DNA of 64,000 bases from Photobacterium angustum. GTDB taxonomy: Bacteria > Pseudomonadota > Gammaproteobacteria > Enterobacterales > Vibrionaceae. The DNA lies in NCBI RefSeq assembly GCF_003026365.1, contig NZ_PYOM01000010.1, forward strand, positions 62,001 through 126,000, read 5' to 3'. A program made the position numbers and the translations under genes. Shown here one piece after another: positions 7,909-15,410 of this stretch. Each line of letters opens with the position of its first letter. The first letter of the stretch is position 1. The notes below the pieces were generated by a model that saw only the letters and a program-made list of their open reading frames with translations, made no database searches and was not told where the DNA came from.

Positions 7909-9996
7909 ATGACTGTTTACAGAGTAATGTCAGAGCTCTCGGCGAATAAATATCTTGTTGCGGTTTCGAATGTCTTTATCATGGCCTTACCGCTGGCATT
8001 AATTTCGACGTTTTGTGAACTTATAGCTATATTCTGCGAAAATTACGGCTATGACTCATTAACTGGCACGATAAGATATGTAGGTGAATCAACGGGGTTG
8101 ATGTTTCCTATATTGATCAACTTTTATCTTGTTACATACCTCTCTTCTGTAAAACGTATTCCTAAAGGGGTCTCAATAGCCAGTGCATTAACTGTATATT
8201 TTGTTGTGTCCTACCAATGGGGCTTTTTATCGCAAATTATGCCATTACCTAATAGTTTTCCATTGTCTTTATTAACGGCATATATCACTTGTGAACTCAT
8301 TTCTCGATTAAAGAAATTTCGTATTTTTAGGGGCAGTGATCGCGATTCAGTCATCGATAGTTCAGCAAACATGCTATTAGGCGCGATAGTTTCTATTGGT
8401 GCATTGATAACATTTAGTCAGCTTATTTACTTTGTTGTTAATTCGGTAAGTATTCCATCTTCATTATTACCCTCGCTTGATCCGACCTCTTTTGTTGATG
8501 GCCTTATTTATGAGTTATTACGCGGGGCTTTTTGGTCCGTAGGGATCAATGGCCATAATGTACTTCATATGTACAAAGCTGAACTTTACGATATCACTAT
8601 GGTGAATATTTCAGCATGGCATAATTTTGGTGTGGATCTTAATATTATCAGCACCAATTTTTATGATTTCTTTACAGGGATCGGTGGTAGCGGCAACTTA
8701 TTGAGCTTAGTAATCTGTATGCTGTTATTTGCAAAAAGTGAAGGTTATAAAGTATTAGCAAAAGCGTCCCTCGTCTTGTGTATTTTTAACGTCAATGAGC
8801 CAGTGCTTTTCGGTGTGCCTGTTATTTTTAACCCAATCATGATTATTCCTTTTCTGATTGCGCCAGCAATTGGTTTTGTGGTGGCTTATGGAGCGATGTA
8901 TTGGGGAATTGTGCCACCATTAAGTGAAATTCAAAGCTGGTTAATGCCTCCTTTATTAAGCGGCTATGTTGCAACAGGAGGTGCTATTTCTGGCGCAATA
9001 TTACAGGCTGTTATCATCTTAATTGGTGTCGCGATCTATTACCCATTCTTTAAACTAATGGATAAGCGTAATCTTGGTATTGGTGTCTCTGATGTCTTCT
9101 CGAACCGCTTATTTACCAGTGATGAGATTGAAGTTAAAACACGTTTAACAAGTTTTATACCGTCTTTACATCAAAATTTAAAAGCACAAAAAGAGATCGA
9201 ACGGCTGCAAGCAGAAGGGGAGTTTTTACTCTATTTTCAACCTCAGGTTGATGTGAATACGAATAAGATCATTAGTTTTGAAACACTTATTCGGTATCAA
9301 AATAATGATGGGAAAATTTTACCGCCGACGTTTTTAGCCGCCTTTAATCAATTAGGGTTAATGCCTGATTTAGATTATTGGGTTTTTGACAAAGCATTAC
9401 GTGCTGGCGAACGATTTGCGAAAGTGAATGAGAACATTAGATTATCGATAAATATCTCACCAGATACTGTGTTATCGAAAAATTTTGTCCAAACGATTAA
9501 AACACATATTGAAGAGAGCTCACTGTCATTCTCTCAAATTGAAATTGAGATCACTGAAGAGTTATTGGTTCAAAATGAAGCCGATGTTGCTAAAGTCATC
9601 GATCAATTACATGAATTAGGCATTGCTGTAGCATTAGATGATTTTGGTACAGGCTATTCATCACTGGCTTATTTATCGCGTTTTGATTTTGATAAAGTAA
9701 AAATAGATCGAACACTGGTACTGAATCTGGAAACACAGCGAGGCAAAGATCTGTTTAGCTTAGCTGTACAACTTGGTAAGATCACCAATGCTGAGATTGT
9801 TGTTGAAGGGGTAGAGCATCTAAAAGAAGTTGAATTTATTCAGTCTGTGGGTGTGCGTTATATTCAAGGTTTTTATTACTACCGACCAATGTCGCAACAA
9901 GATATTTTTGCTAATGACTTATTACAAGACTTTGTTTCCAATAACGATATAAATACTGATCTGACAATCAAGAAGGTAACAACTACCGAGGCATAG
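7909..9996 (+). CDS. PTS EIIC-like membrane domain fused to a c-di-GMP phosphodiesterase (EAL)
   Basis: A 695-residue two-part protein. Residues 1 to about 400 are a cellobiose/lactose-type PTS EIIC membrane domain: many hydrophobic segments, NGHN near residue 220, and the signature FNVNEPVLFGVPVIFNP near residue 296. Residues about 430-680 form an EAL domain. The ExL motif reads FETLIRYQ (about 457), with NISPD, EIEITEELL, LDDFGTGYSSL (about 576), KIDRTLV and VEGVEH, so the metal and catalytic residues look intact. No EIIA or EIIB domain is present here or nearby. The likely role is a sugar-sensing or sugar-transport-coupled phosphodiesterase in the inner membrane; this is inference. ATG start, single gene. 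The putative terminator after it is weak, so some readthrough into the next gene is possible. Confidence 0.88.
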   Translation: MTVYRVMSELSANKYLVAVSNVFIMALPLALISTFCELIAIFCENYGYDSLTGTIRYVGESTGLMFPILINFYLVTYLSSVKRIPKGVSIASALTVYFVVSYQWGFLSQIMPLPNSFPLSLLTAYITCELISRLKKFRIFRGSDRDSVIDSSANMLLGAIVSIGALITFSQLIYFVVNSVSIPSSLLPSLDPTSFVDGLIYELLRGAFWSVGINGHNVLHMYKAELYDITMVNISAWHNFGVDLNIISTNFYDFFTGIGGSGNLLSLVICMLLFAKSEGYKVLAKASLVLCIFNVNEPVLFGVPVIFNPIMIIPFLIAPAIGFVVAYGAMYWGIVPPLSEIQSWLMPPLLSGYVATGGAISGAILQAVIILIGVAIYYPFFKLMDKRNLGIGVSDVFSNRLFTSDEIEVKTRLTSFIPSLHQNLKAQKEIERLQAEGEFLLYFQPQVDVNTNKIISFETLIRYQNNDGKILPPTFLAAFNQLGLMPDLDYWVFDKALRAGERFAKVNENIRLSINISPDTVLSKNFVQTIKTHIEESSLSFSQIEIEITEELLVQNEADVAKVIDQLHELGIAVALDDFGTGYSSLAYLSRFDFDKVKIDRTLVLNLETQRGKDLFSLAVQLGKITNAEIVVEGVEHLKEVEFIQSVGVRYIQGFYYYRPMSQQDIFANDLLQDFVSNNDINTDLTIKKVTTTEA

Positions 9997-10052
9997 TTTA
10001 GTGGTGACGGATTTTTAAATAATACCGTGTTGTTTAAGCTTCCATCTTAAAA

Positions 10053-10083
10053 GGATATACGGTAAATTTCGTATCCATTTTTA
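10053..10083 (+). terminator. possible terminator after the EIIC-EAL gene
   Basis: GGATATACG / CGTATCC hairpin with a two-base bulge, followed by ATTTTT, ending about 20 bases before the next start codon. The bulge and its position make it tentative. Confidence 0.4.
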
Positions 10084-10101
10084 TGCTCTACTGGGGACGT
10101 T

Positions 10102-10365
10102 ATGTCACGCACTATTATCTATACCTACAAAAATGAAGAAAAAGAGCTTATTTTTTCATTTGATCAATACCGTAATATTCATGAAGCGGTAGCTGCTGCA
10201 GAAGGTATCGACTTAACGTCATTTCTAAAAATGGAATTGCAAGTTGAAGCAGTTTCAAATTCAAGTAAAGCTGCCCGTGACTATCGTGATAGTTATTTTC
10301 GTAAGCTAGGCTTTGGTAAAATCGCTTTAGCGAAAAAAGAAAATCGTGGTGTTGGCCAAAAATAG
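10102..10365 (+). CDS. small conserved protein (DUF2960-like)
   Basis: An 87-residue soluble protein with no signal peptide or membrane segment. It opens SRTIIYTYKNEEKELIFSFDQYRNIHEAVAAAEGIDL and has a basic C-terminal half (YRDSYFRKLGFGKIALAKKENRG). It resembles the vibrio-specific DUF2960 family by memory; no function is known to me. GGGGAC lies a few bases before the ATG. It follows the EIIC-EAL gene by about 105 bases on the same strand, with a weak hairpin between. A strong bidirectional terminator closes it. Confidence 0.75.
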   Translation: MSRTIIYTYKNEEKELIFSFDQYRNIHEAVAAAEGIDLTSFLKMELQVEAVSNSSKAARDYRDSYFRKLGFGKIALAKKENRGVGQK

Positions 10366-10394
10366 TTGGCAAGTAAACGAAACAAGTAAACGAA

Positions 10395-10425
10395 AAAAGC
10401 TGGCTATAATCGCCAGCTTTTTTGT
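10395..10425. terminator. bidirectional terminator
   Basis: GCTGGC - TATAATC - GCCAGC flanked by A6 on the left and T7 on the right, between convergent genes, so it can act in both directions. Confidence 0.85.
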
Positions 10426-10440
10426 TTTTACTGATTGTTG

Positions 10441-10803
10441 TTATAGCTCATTATATTTTTTCGCTGATCCATAACATTTCTCAATTGGATATTTATCAGC
10501 ATTTTTGATTATCTTTTTCTGACAAGCTTCTAAAATATCCACGTCGCACTTATCCGCTAGTCGAACTAGATACATCATCACATCAGCAATTTCTTCTTCT
10601 AATTGGCGCTTTTTTTCTACTGAAAGGTGTTGGCTTTGCTCAGGTGTTAACCATTGAAAAATTTCTGTTAATTCACCCACTTCACCACTTAAGGCCATCA
10701 CTAAGTTTTTAGGGGTATGGAACTGATCCCAATTGCGCTGTATTGCAAATTGACGGAGTTGCTCTTGTAGTTGGTGTAGCTCAGATGATGGGTTTGATGA
10801 CAT
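10441..10803 (-). CDS. MazG-like nucleotide pyrophosphohydrolase
   Basis: A 120-residue all-alpha NTP pyrophosphatase of the MazG/dCTPase (RS21-C6-like) class, which hydrolyses (d)NTPs to monophosphates to clean nucleotide pools. The metal-binding acidic motifs are GEVGELTEIFQW (residues about 41-52) and EEEIADVMMYLVRLAD (about 69-84), the usual E-x2-E ... E-x2-D arrangement. The N-terminal helix (LHQLQEQLRQFAIQRNW) and the KNLVMALSGE start are typical. It is single-domain, unlike MazG proper. Substrate preference cannot be read from sequence. The start at 10803 is a plain ATG. It follows rarD on the same strand but a terminator separates them. Confidence 0.88.
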   Translation of the reverse strand: MSSNPSSELHQLQEQLRQFAIQRNWDQFHTPKNLVMALSGEVGELTEIFQWLTPEQSQHLSVEKKRQLEEEIADVMMYLVRLADKCDVDILEACQKKIIKNADKYPIEKCYGSAKKYNEL

Positions 10804-10840
10804 GATAACACGTTCTTATTTAGGCAATAATTGAAGGATA

Positions 10841-10870
10841 AACAAAAACACCGCACAACGCACGGTGTTT
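10841..10870 (-). terminator. terminator of rarD
   Basis: AAACACCG / CGGTGTTT with a nine-base loop. On the minus strand the second arm runs into TTTTTG. It lies just after rarD and before the MazG-like gene. Confidence 0.75.
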
Positions 10871-10886
10871 ACATTTAAGATAATTG

Positions 10887-11792
10887 CTAGTTAGGCAGGG
10901 CAACTTTACGTTTTTTATGGAATAAGTTAGGCAATGCTTCAAGAGTGCAAAAGATCAAACCTGCCCAAATAAGGCTAAAACTGATCGCCTTAGTATGATC
11001 AAAGACCTCACCAAACAAGAACACCGCCAATAAGAACTGTAATGTTGGCTCAATATATTGCATTAACCCAACCATTGTTAAGCTAGTACGATTCAGTGCT
11101 AAAGCGAAGAAGATTAACGGTGCTACCGTGACTGGCGCAGAGCCTACATATAATAGGAATGTAGTCGTACCTGCTGTTAACGAGACACTATCACCAGAGA
11201 AGTAAAGCCACAGCATATAAATTACAGCAAAGGGAGTAAGGATTGCTGCTTCAATAGTCACAGAGGTTAATGCATCATATTTTATATACTTTTTGGTTAA
11301 TCCATAGATAGCAAAAAAACTTCCCATAAGAAGAGATAACCAAGGTAATTCTCCGTACTGCCAGACTTGATAAGCAATGCCTAAGATAGCCAGAACCACT
11401 GCGATTACTTGAGCTTTAGTGAGTTTTTCTCTTAAGAAAAACATACCTAAGGCAATAGCAAATAATGGATTAATAAAATAACCAAGACTAGCGGCAAGCA
11501 CTTCACCGTGGGTAATCGCCCAGGTAAAAGCATACCAAGACACACTCATAATACAGCCAGCGATACCGCACATGAAGAATGACTTTTTATCTGCTAATAG
11601 CTCAGTAACGTTAGGTAAAGGGCGTTTAAGCAGTAGCATGACTAATAACATTACAGGGACTGAAAAAATAAGTCTTAGTGCGAGTAATTCATTAATATTG
11701 GCTTGTGGCAAGAACTGATAATACAGAGGGAGGATTCCCCAAAGTACAAAAGAAAATGCCGCCAGCATATTTCCAGCACGACGAGATTGCAT
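10887..11792 (-). CDS. rarD: RarD family EamA transporter
   Basis: A 301-residue inner-membrane protein of the drug/metabolite transporter superfamily with about ten hydrophobic segments in two EamA repeats. The N-terminal MLAAFSFVLWGILPLYYQFLP and the block ALRLIFSVPVMLLVML match the RarD subgroup (first seen as chloramphenicol-sensitivity proteins). The second half carries SLTMVGLMQYIEPTLQFLLAVFLFGE, the typical RarD repeat. Substrate is unknown for the family. It is a single gene, terminated before the MazG-like gene, and divergent from the DUF2750 gene about 270 bases away. Confidence 0.9.
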   Translation of the reverse strand: MQSRRAGNMLAAFSFVLWGILPLYYQFLPQANINELLALRLIFSVPVMLLVMLLLKRPLPNVTELLADKKSFFMCGIAGCIMSVSWYAFTWAITHGEVLAASLGYFINPLFAIALGMFFLREKLTKAQVIAVVLAILGIAYQVWQYGELPWLSLLMGSFFAIYGLTKKYIKYDALTSVTIEAAILTPFAVIYMLWLYFSGDSVSLTAGTTTFLLYVGSAPVTVAPLIFFALALNRTSLTMVGLMQYIEPTLQFLLAVFLFGEVFDHTKAISFSLIWAGLIFCTLEALPNLFHKKRKVALPN

Positions 11793-12066
11793 TGATTGAC
11801 CTAACAGTAAAGTGTAAATGTTTGATGTATTGTGTTGGCAAGATTTTGCTATATCGGGCGGAACAGAATGAACCTAGACGATAATCGCGACATTTTGTCA
11901 TTGTTTGGGTATATGTCAATATTATTTTATCTCTATATAGCATAAAAATATAAACAATATTTAATCACTGTTTATTCTGTTTTTTGTTAAACTTCATGGG
12001 TTAGAGTGCTGTGGTGATATAAGCTATGGTTGCTTGCCATTTAGGTTTACAACTGAGAGAAAATAG

Positions 12067-12420
12067 ATGACTAAATTAACGTCAGATATCCAAGCTAACA
12101 AATTAATGTTTGTTGAAGATACACAAAATACACGTATTGTTTGGAGCCTTCGTAATGAAGAAGGTGATTGGCTATCTGTTGCTTCATCTGAGTTTGAAGA
12201 TTCGGAAGTAATGCCATTCTGGTCAAATGAAGAAGATGCGAAAGCGCAATGTGCTGATGAGTGGGCTGAGTTCCAACCAAGTGAATTGCCACTAGATATT
12301 TTCTTAGAAGATTGGATGATCACATTAGCTGAAGACGGTGTTCTTGTTGGTTTGAACTGGAACGAAAATCTTGAAGGTGTGGAAGTTGAGCCTAGCGATG
12401 TTGCTAAGCTTTACATCTAA
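12067..12420 (+). CDS. DUF2750 domain-containing protein
   Basis: A 117-residue acidic soluble protein. RIVWSLRNEEGDWLSVASSEFEDSEVMPFWSNEEDAKAQCADEW followed by LPLDIFLEDWMITLAEDGVLVGLNWN fits the DUF2750 family: a small protein with a conserved W-S and D-x2-PFW block and a C-terminal L-W/L-N motif. Function unknown. GAGAGAAAA lies just upstream of the ATG. It stands alone, divergent from rarD and convergent with plsC, and is closed by a shared 15-bp terminator. Confidence 0.8.
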   Translation: MTKLTSDIQANKLMFVEDTQNTRIVWSLRNEEGDWLSVASSEFEDSEVMPFWSNEEDAKAQCADEWAEFQPSELPLDIFLEDWMITLAEDGVLVGLNWNENLEGVEVEPSDVAKLYI

Positions 12421-12439
12421 GCTTTAGATCGTTGATACA

Positions 12440-12476
12440 AATTACACCCAATGAAAGTCATTGGGTGTAATTATTT
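12440..12476. terminator. bidirectional terminator, DUF2750 gene / acyltransferase
   Basis: Perfect 15-bp stem (AATTACACCCAATGA at 12440-12454 with its complement at 12458-12472) and a three-base loop, between convergent genes. The flanks are T-rich on the right and A-rich on the left. Confidence 0.85.
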
Positions 12477-13240
12477 TAGGCTTTATTTTCTTTTGATGTC
12501 TCTTCACTCACCAAATAAGAATCTTGTTTTAATTCATTATCAAGTTGGGCGATCTTTTCTGCCATAAGTTGATGGCATTGCTCTGCCAACTGTCTAGCGT
12601 CAGTAGACTTAAATGTTTGAGTGTTGATTGGGGCTAGCATTTCAGCTATTACTGTACCGTTATCAAGTTTATTTAAATCAATCTTATTGTGTGTTGTGCT
12701 GATCACGACAGGAATAATAGGTACACCTGCTTCTATCGCCATTCTAAAAGCTCCTGTCTTAAAAGGCAGTAATCCACGTCCTTTACTTCGAGTGCCTTCA
12801 GGGTAAACCCAGACAGATAAATTTCGCTGGTGGATAGCATCAGCAACTTGCTGAATGGTATTACGCGCTTTGGCTTTATTCTCACGATCAATCAGTATAT
12901 TTCCCGTGATCCAGTAAAGCTGTCCAAAGAAAGGGATCCATAATAAGCTTTTTTTCCCTAGTGACACGGTATTTGGTTGCAACATACCAGGGGTAGTAAC
13001 AAAGTCATAAACACTTTGGTGGTTGGAAATATAGACGGCATTAGCAATATTAGTGCTGTTAACGAGCCCACGTTGTTCAACACGAACACCTGTGATTTTT
13101 TGTAATTGGTTAAACCAACGACAAAAGGTATAGACATGTTTAGGTGCTCGCGGTCGGTTTATTAGGCAGTAAAGTAGTGCACAAAAGGTTGTAATTATAA
13201 TAAAAAGGGTTGCGATGATAATTCGAATAAAAGCCAGCAC
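12476..13240 (-). CDS. plsC: 1-acyl-sn-glycerol-3-phosphate acyltransferase (PlsC family)
   Basis: A 254-residue membrane-anchored acyltransferase that makes phosphatidic acid from lysophosphatidic acid. The N-terminus has one strong hydrophobic segment (IRIIIATLFIIITTFCALLYCLI). The catalytic box is NHQSVYDF (NHxxxxD, residues about 73-80), followed by GQLYWITGNILIDR, the acyl-phosphate binding VYPEGTRS (about 144-151), and VPIIPVVIST. All four conserved blocks are present. The start is GTG at 13240, six bases after AAGGAG. An ATG two bases upstream is out of frame. The genome may have other PlsC paralogs, so the symbol names the family. Confidence 0.88.
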   Translation of the reverse strand: MLAFIRIIIATLFIIITTFCALLYCLINRPRAPKHVYTFCRWFNQLQKITGVRVEQRGLVNSTNIANAVYISNHQSVYDFVTTPGMLQPNTVSLGKKSLLWIPFFGQLYWITGNILIDRENKAKARNTIQQVADAIHQRNLSVWVYPEGTRSKGRGLLPFKTGAFRMAIEAGVPIIPVVISTTHNKIDLNKLDNGTVIAEMLAPINTQTFKSTDARQLAEQCHQLMAEKIAQLDNELKQDSYLVSEETSKENKA

Positions 13241-13372
13241 ATATACTCCTTATGCTGTTTAAGTTATGTCGCATGACTACATCTTTATACATTACCTAAA
13301 TAGTCATTATTGTGGTAGTCTGGCTTTACAAATAATTAACATTTTATAGCGCACTATCACGATTTATAAAAA

Positions 13373-13601
13373 TATACTGTATCTGGTCGGATGATATATT
13401 GCTTGTTAATAAAATTAACAATTACATTTTCAATCCTGACGTGAAGATAATCGCATATGTATTTATAGATAAGTAAATGACTGGATCTTAAATAGGATAA
13501 AAGTAAGAATTACAAACAGATAGCCAATACGTTATAGACGTAATGATTATCTCTTCTGTTGTATAGATTTTTTAGCTTACTTAACTGTAAGCTTTTTTTT
13601 T
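13373..13601 (+). ncRNA. candidate small RNA (orphan terminator, no upstream plus-strand gene)
   Basis: A good plus-strand terminator (AGCTTAC-TTAACT-GTAAGCT then T9) ends at 13601, yet the nearest plus-strand gene upstream ends at 12420 behind its own terminator. Something transcribed rightward should therefore begin in this gap. A -10-like TATACT lies at 13373-13378, and a hairpin and a U-rich stretch (GATTTTTT) precede the terminator, as in Hfq-binding RNAs. The 5' end is a guess. No homology to a known RNA is claimed. Confidence 0.35.
13574..13601 (+). terminator. rho-independent terminator, plus strand
   Basis: Stem AGCTTAC / GTAAGCT, loop TTAACT, followed by a T-run of about nine bases. 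On the minus strand the second arm is followed by A residues, so it is directional and cannot serve the neighbouring minus-strand GNAT gene. Confidence 0.75.
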
Positions 13602-13607
13602 CCTTCC

Positions 13608-14084
13608 TTACAATAATTTTACCATGTTATAGCGTTCGAACGTAATGTTGTCACGGACAGCAACTTCTGTATCTATTAATTTAAAACCTAGCTTTCTAAA
13701 CAATGGCAGAGAGAGTTTACTGGCTGTAGCACTCAGTGTTGTTTGATGGCTTATATATGCTAACTGTTCGAGTTTACTATAAATAGCACTCGCGACACCC
13801 AAGCGATTAAATTTAGGCAGGGTATAGAGTAAAGCAATATAATTTTTCGGATGAAGTTGACCGAATCCCATCACTTTCCCTTTACTATTAATAGCCATTA
13901 TCACAGTACCTTGTGTTAATAATTTAGCAAATTCGTTTGGATGTTTTCGTGGATAATCAGCCCATATTTTGACTTGCTGTGGATGATAATAAGCAGGAGC
14001 AAGCTTTGTAATTGCGTCATAGTAAAGCTGAGACAACTCTTGTTCATAGCGTGGATTATAATTACGAAATTGTATTGATGTCAT
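13608..14084 (-). CDS. GNAT family N-acetyltransferase
   Basis: A 158-residue acetyl-CoA-dependent acyltransferase of the GNAT fold. It has an N-terminal IQFRNYNPRYEQELSQLYYDAI strand-helix, the central GKVMGFGQLHPKNYIALLYTLPKFNRLGVASAIYSKLEQLA with the acetyl-CoA loop (R-L-G-V-A-S, resembling Q/RxxGxG/A), and the C-terminal SLPLFRKLGFKLIDTEVAVRDNITFERYNMVK. The last block is typical of small-molecule acetyltransferases. Substrate cannot be told. It begins with ATG and is a lone gene, divergent from the NlpC/P60 lipoprotein gene. Confidence 0.85.
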   Translation of the reverse strand: MTSIQFRNYNPRYEQELSQLYYDAITKLAPAYYHPQQVKIWADYPRKHPNEFAKLLTQGTVIMAINSKGKVMGFGQLHPKNYIALLYTLPKFNRLGVASAIYSKLEQLAYISHQTTLSATASKLSLPLFRKLGFKLIDTEVAVRDNITFERYNMVKLL

Positions 14085-14256
14085 ATTGTTGAGCGTATAC
14101 GTTTAGTGTTTTGTATCTAACTTTAAGATATGAGAATTATTATTGTTTAGAATATGTAAAATTTATTCTGATAGTGTGCACTTCGTCCTTATTATTGGTA
14201 CTATTTTAGGCCATAATCAATAAAGTTATTATCAAACGAGCAGTACAGGGTAAATT

Positions 14257-14823
14257 TTGAAGAACGGATTTAAATATAATAAACACGCATTATTTGCATT
14301 GGCGCTTGTGTCAATGATTGGGTGTTCTTCGACTGACTCTGTAAATGATAAAACATCAAACAATAAAGCTGCTGAAACAACATTAGTAGGCAAAGAAATT
14401 GCATTTAGCAATGATATGCTGAAAGAAGGTTTAAAAAAGAACGCTTCTGTAGATACCGGTATGTTTGATGGCGTTTACCATTCATGGAAAGGAACACCTT
14501 ATCGTCTTGGTGGAACAACAAAGAAAGGCATTGATTGCTCAGCATTTGTGCAAGTAGGTTATTCCAGTGTTTACCAAATGATGCTGCCAAGAACGACATT
14601 ACAATTGGTGAAAAAGGGGCGTAAAGTTTCACGAAATAGTGCAAAAGAAGGGGATTTAGTCTTTTTCCGTACGGGACGTAATACACGCCATGTCGGAATA
14701 TACTTAGGCAATTCAGAGTTTATGCACGCATCACAATCAAAAGGTGTGATGATTTCACGCTTAGATAACCCTTATTGGAAGCGACATTTTTGGCAAATTA
14801 GACGTATGCCTAAATCGCAATAA
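14257..14823 (+). CDS. NlpC/P60 family lipoprotein, probable peptidoglycan endopeptidase
   Basis: A 188-residue lipoprotein related to E. coli MepS (Spr), which cleaves D-Ala-mDAP crosslinks to allow cell-wall growth. The signal peptide ends in a lipobox SMIGC (Cys about 23), and the mature protein should sit in an outer-membrane leaflet. The NlpC/P60 domain starts at YHSWKGTPYRLGG. The catalytic Cys is in GIDCSAFVQVGY, the His in RHVGIYLG, and a third polar residue in FMHASQSKG. The start is TTG at 14257 with CAGGG a few bases upstream; no in-frame ATG exists that would keep the signal peptide. A strong terminator follows. Confidence 0.92.
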   Translation: MKNGFKYNKHALFALALVSMIGCSSTDSVNDKTSNNKAAETTLVGKEIAFSNDMLKEGLKKNASVDTGMFDGVYHSWKGTPYRLGGTTKKGIDCSAFVQVGYSSVYQMMLPRTTLQLVKKGRKVSRNSAKEGDLVFFRTGRNTRHVGIYLGNSEFMHASQSKGVMISRLDNPYWKRHFWQIRRMPKSQ

Positions 14824-14835
14824 CAATTAAATATT

Positions 14836-14868
14836 AAAAAGCCCAGCTAAAATTAGCTGGGCTTTTTA
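14836..14868. terminator. bidirectional terminator, NlpC/P60 gene / scsD
   Basis: 15-base inverted repeat AAAAAGCCCAGCTAA / TTAGCTGGGCTTTTT with a two-base spacer (the inner bases form the loop), between convergent genes. T-runs are present on both strands. Confidence 0.88.
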
Positions 14869-14869
14869 T

Positions 14870-15394
14870 TTATAAGTAGGTTGCCGCCATTACTCTAGCG
14901 AATAAACCAACAGGAGTAGTCACACCTGTCGTGGAATTAAAGACTTTGCCATTTTTAACAATAATAATAGTGGGTGTAGCACTTATCCCTAATTGTTGGC
15001 TAATATGACCATTTTGGTCATTAGTAACAGGAAAGCGATATTCTTTGCTGTTCATGTATGCTTGCAATAAACGATCATCTCCAGAGCGAATAGCAACACT
15101 AAATACTTTTATATTCAGATCGTTTTGATATTGTTGTAGCCAATTGATTGATGGACTTACAAAACGGCAACTTGGACACCATGTTGCCCATAAATAAAGT
15201 ACAACAGGTTGTTGATAACTGAGAGTTAGCCAATCAACATCATGCTGGTTAATTGTTTTTTCTATCGAATGGTTATCAACAGAAACCGTTAGATCTTTAT
15301 TTCGCCAGATATCAACAACAATACTTACTGCCGTTATTAATATAGCAGTGATAAGTATATTTTTAAGCCACCCTTTGGCAGACGTCCTTGTCAT
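14870..15394 (-). CDS. scsD: membrane-anchored thioredoxin-like protein, ScsD-like
   Basis: A 174-residue protein with one N-terminal transmembrane helix (ILITAILITAVSIVVDI) and a periplasmic thioredoxin fold. The redox motif is WATWCPSCRFV (CPSC, residues about 70-73), and the cis-Pro loop is SATPTIII. It matches the ScsD/TlpA-like group, partners of ScsB that handle disulfides and copper stress. It lies 16 bases downstream of the scsB-like gene and should be cotranscribed, which supports receipt of electrons from ScsB. The substrate is unknown. The plain ATG at 15394 gives the expected short cytoplasmic tail. Confidence 0.85.
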   Translation of the reverse strand: MTRTSAKGWLKNILITAILITAVSIVVDIWRNKDLTVSVDNHSIEKTINQHDVDWLTLSYQQPVVLYLWATWCPSCRFVSPSINWLQQYQNDLNIKVFSVAIRSGDDRLLQAYMNSKEYRFPVTNDQNGHISQQLGISATPTIIIVKNGKVFNSTTGVTTPVGLFARVMAATYL

Positions 15395-15410
15395 TTATGT
15401 TATTCCTTTG

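Larger units (their letters stand above)
13241..13607. other. 367-base intergenic region with palindrome and orphan terminator
   Basis: No open frame of note. It contains a perfect palindromic repeat TTGTTAAT-AAA-ATTAACAA (13403-13421), possibly an operator. A TATACT at 13373-13378 has no clear -35. A small hairpin around TACGT/ACGTA (13528-13542) precedes a plus-strand terminator (13574-13601). See the small RNA candidate. Confidence 0.5.
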
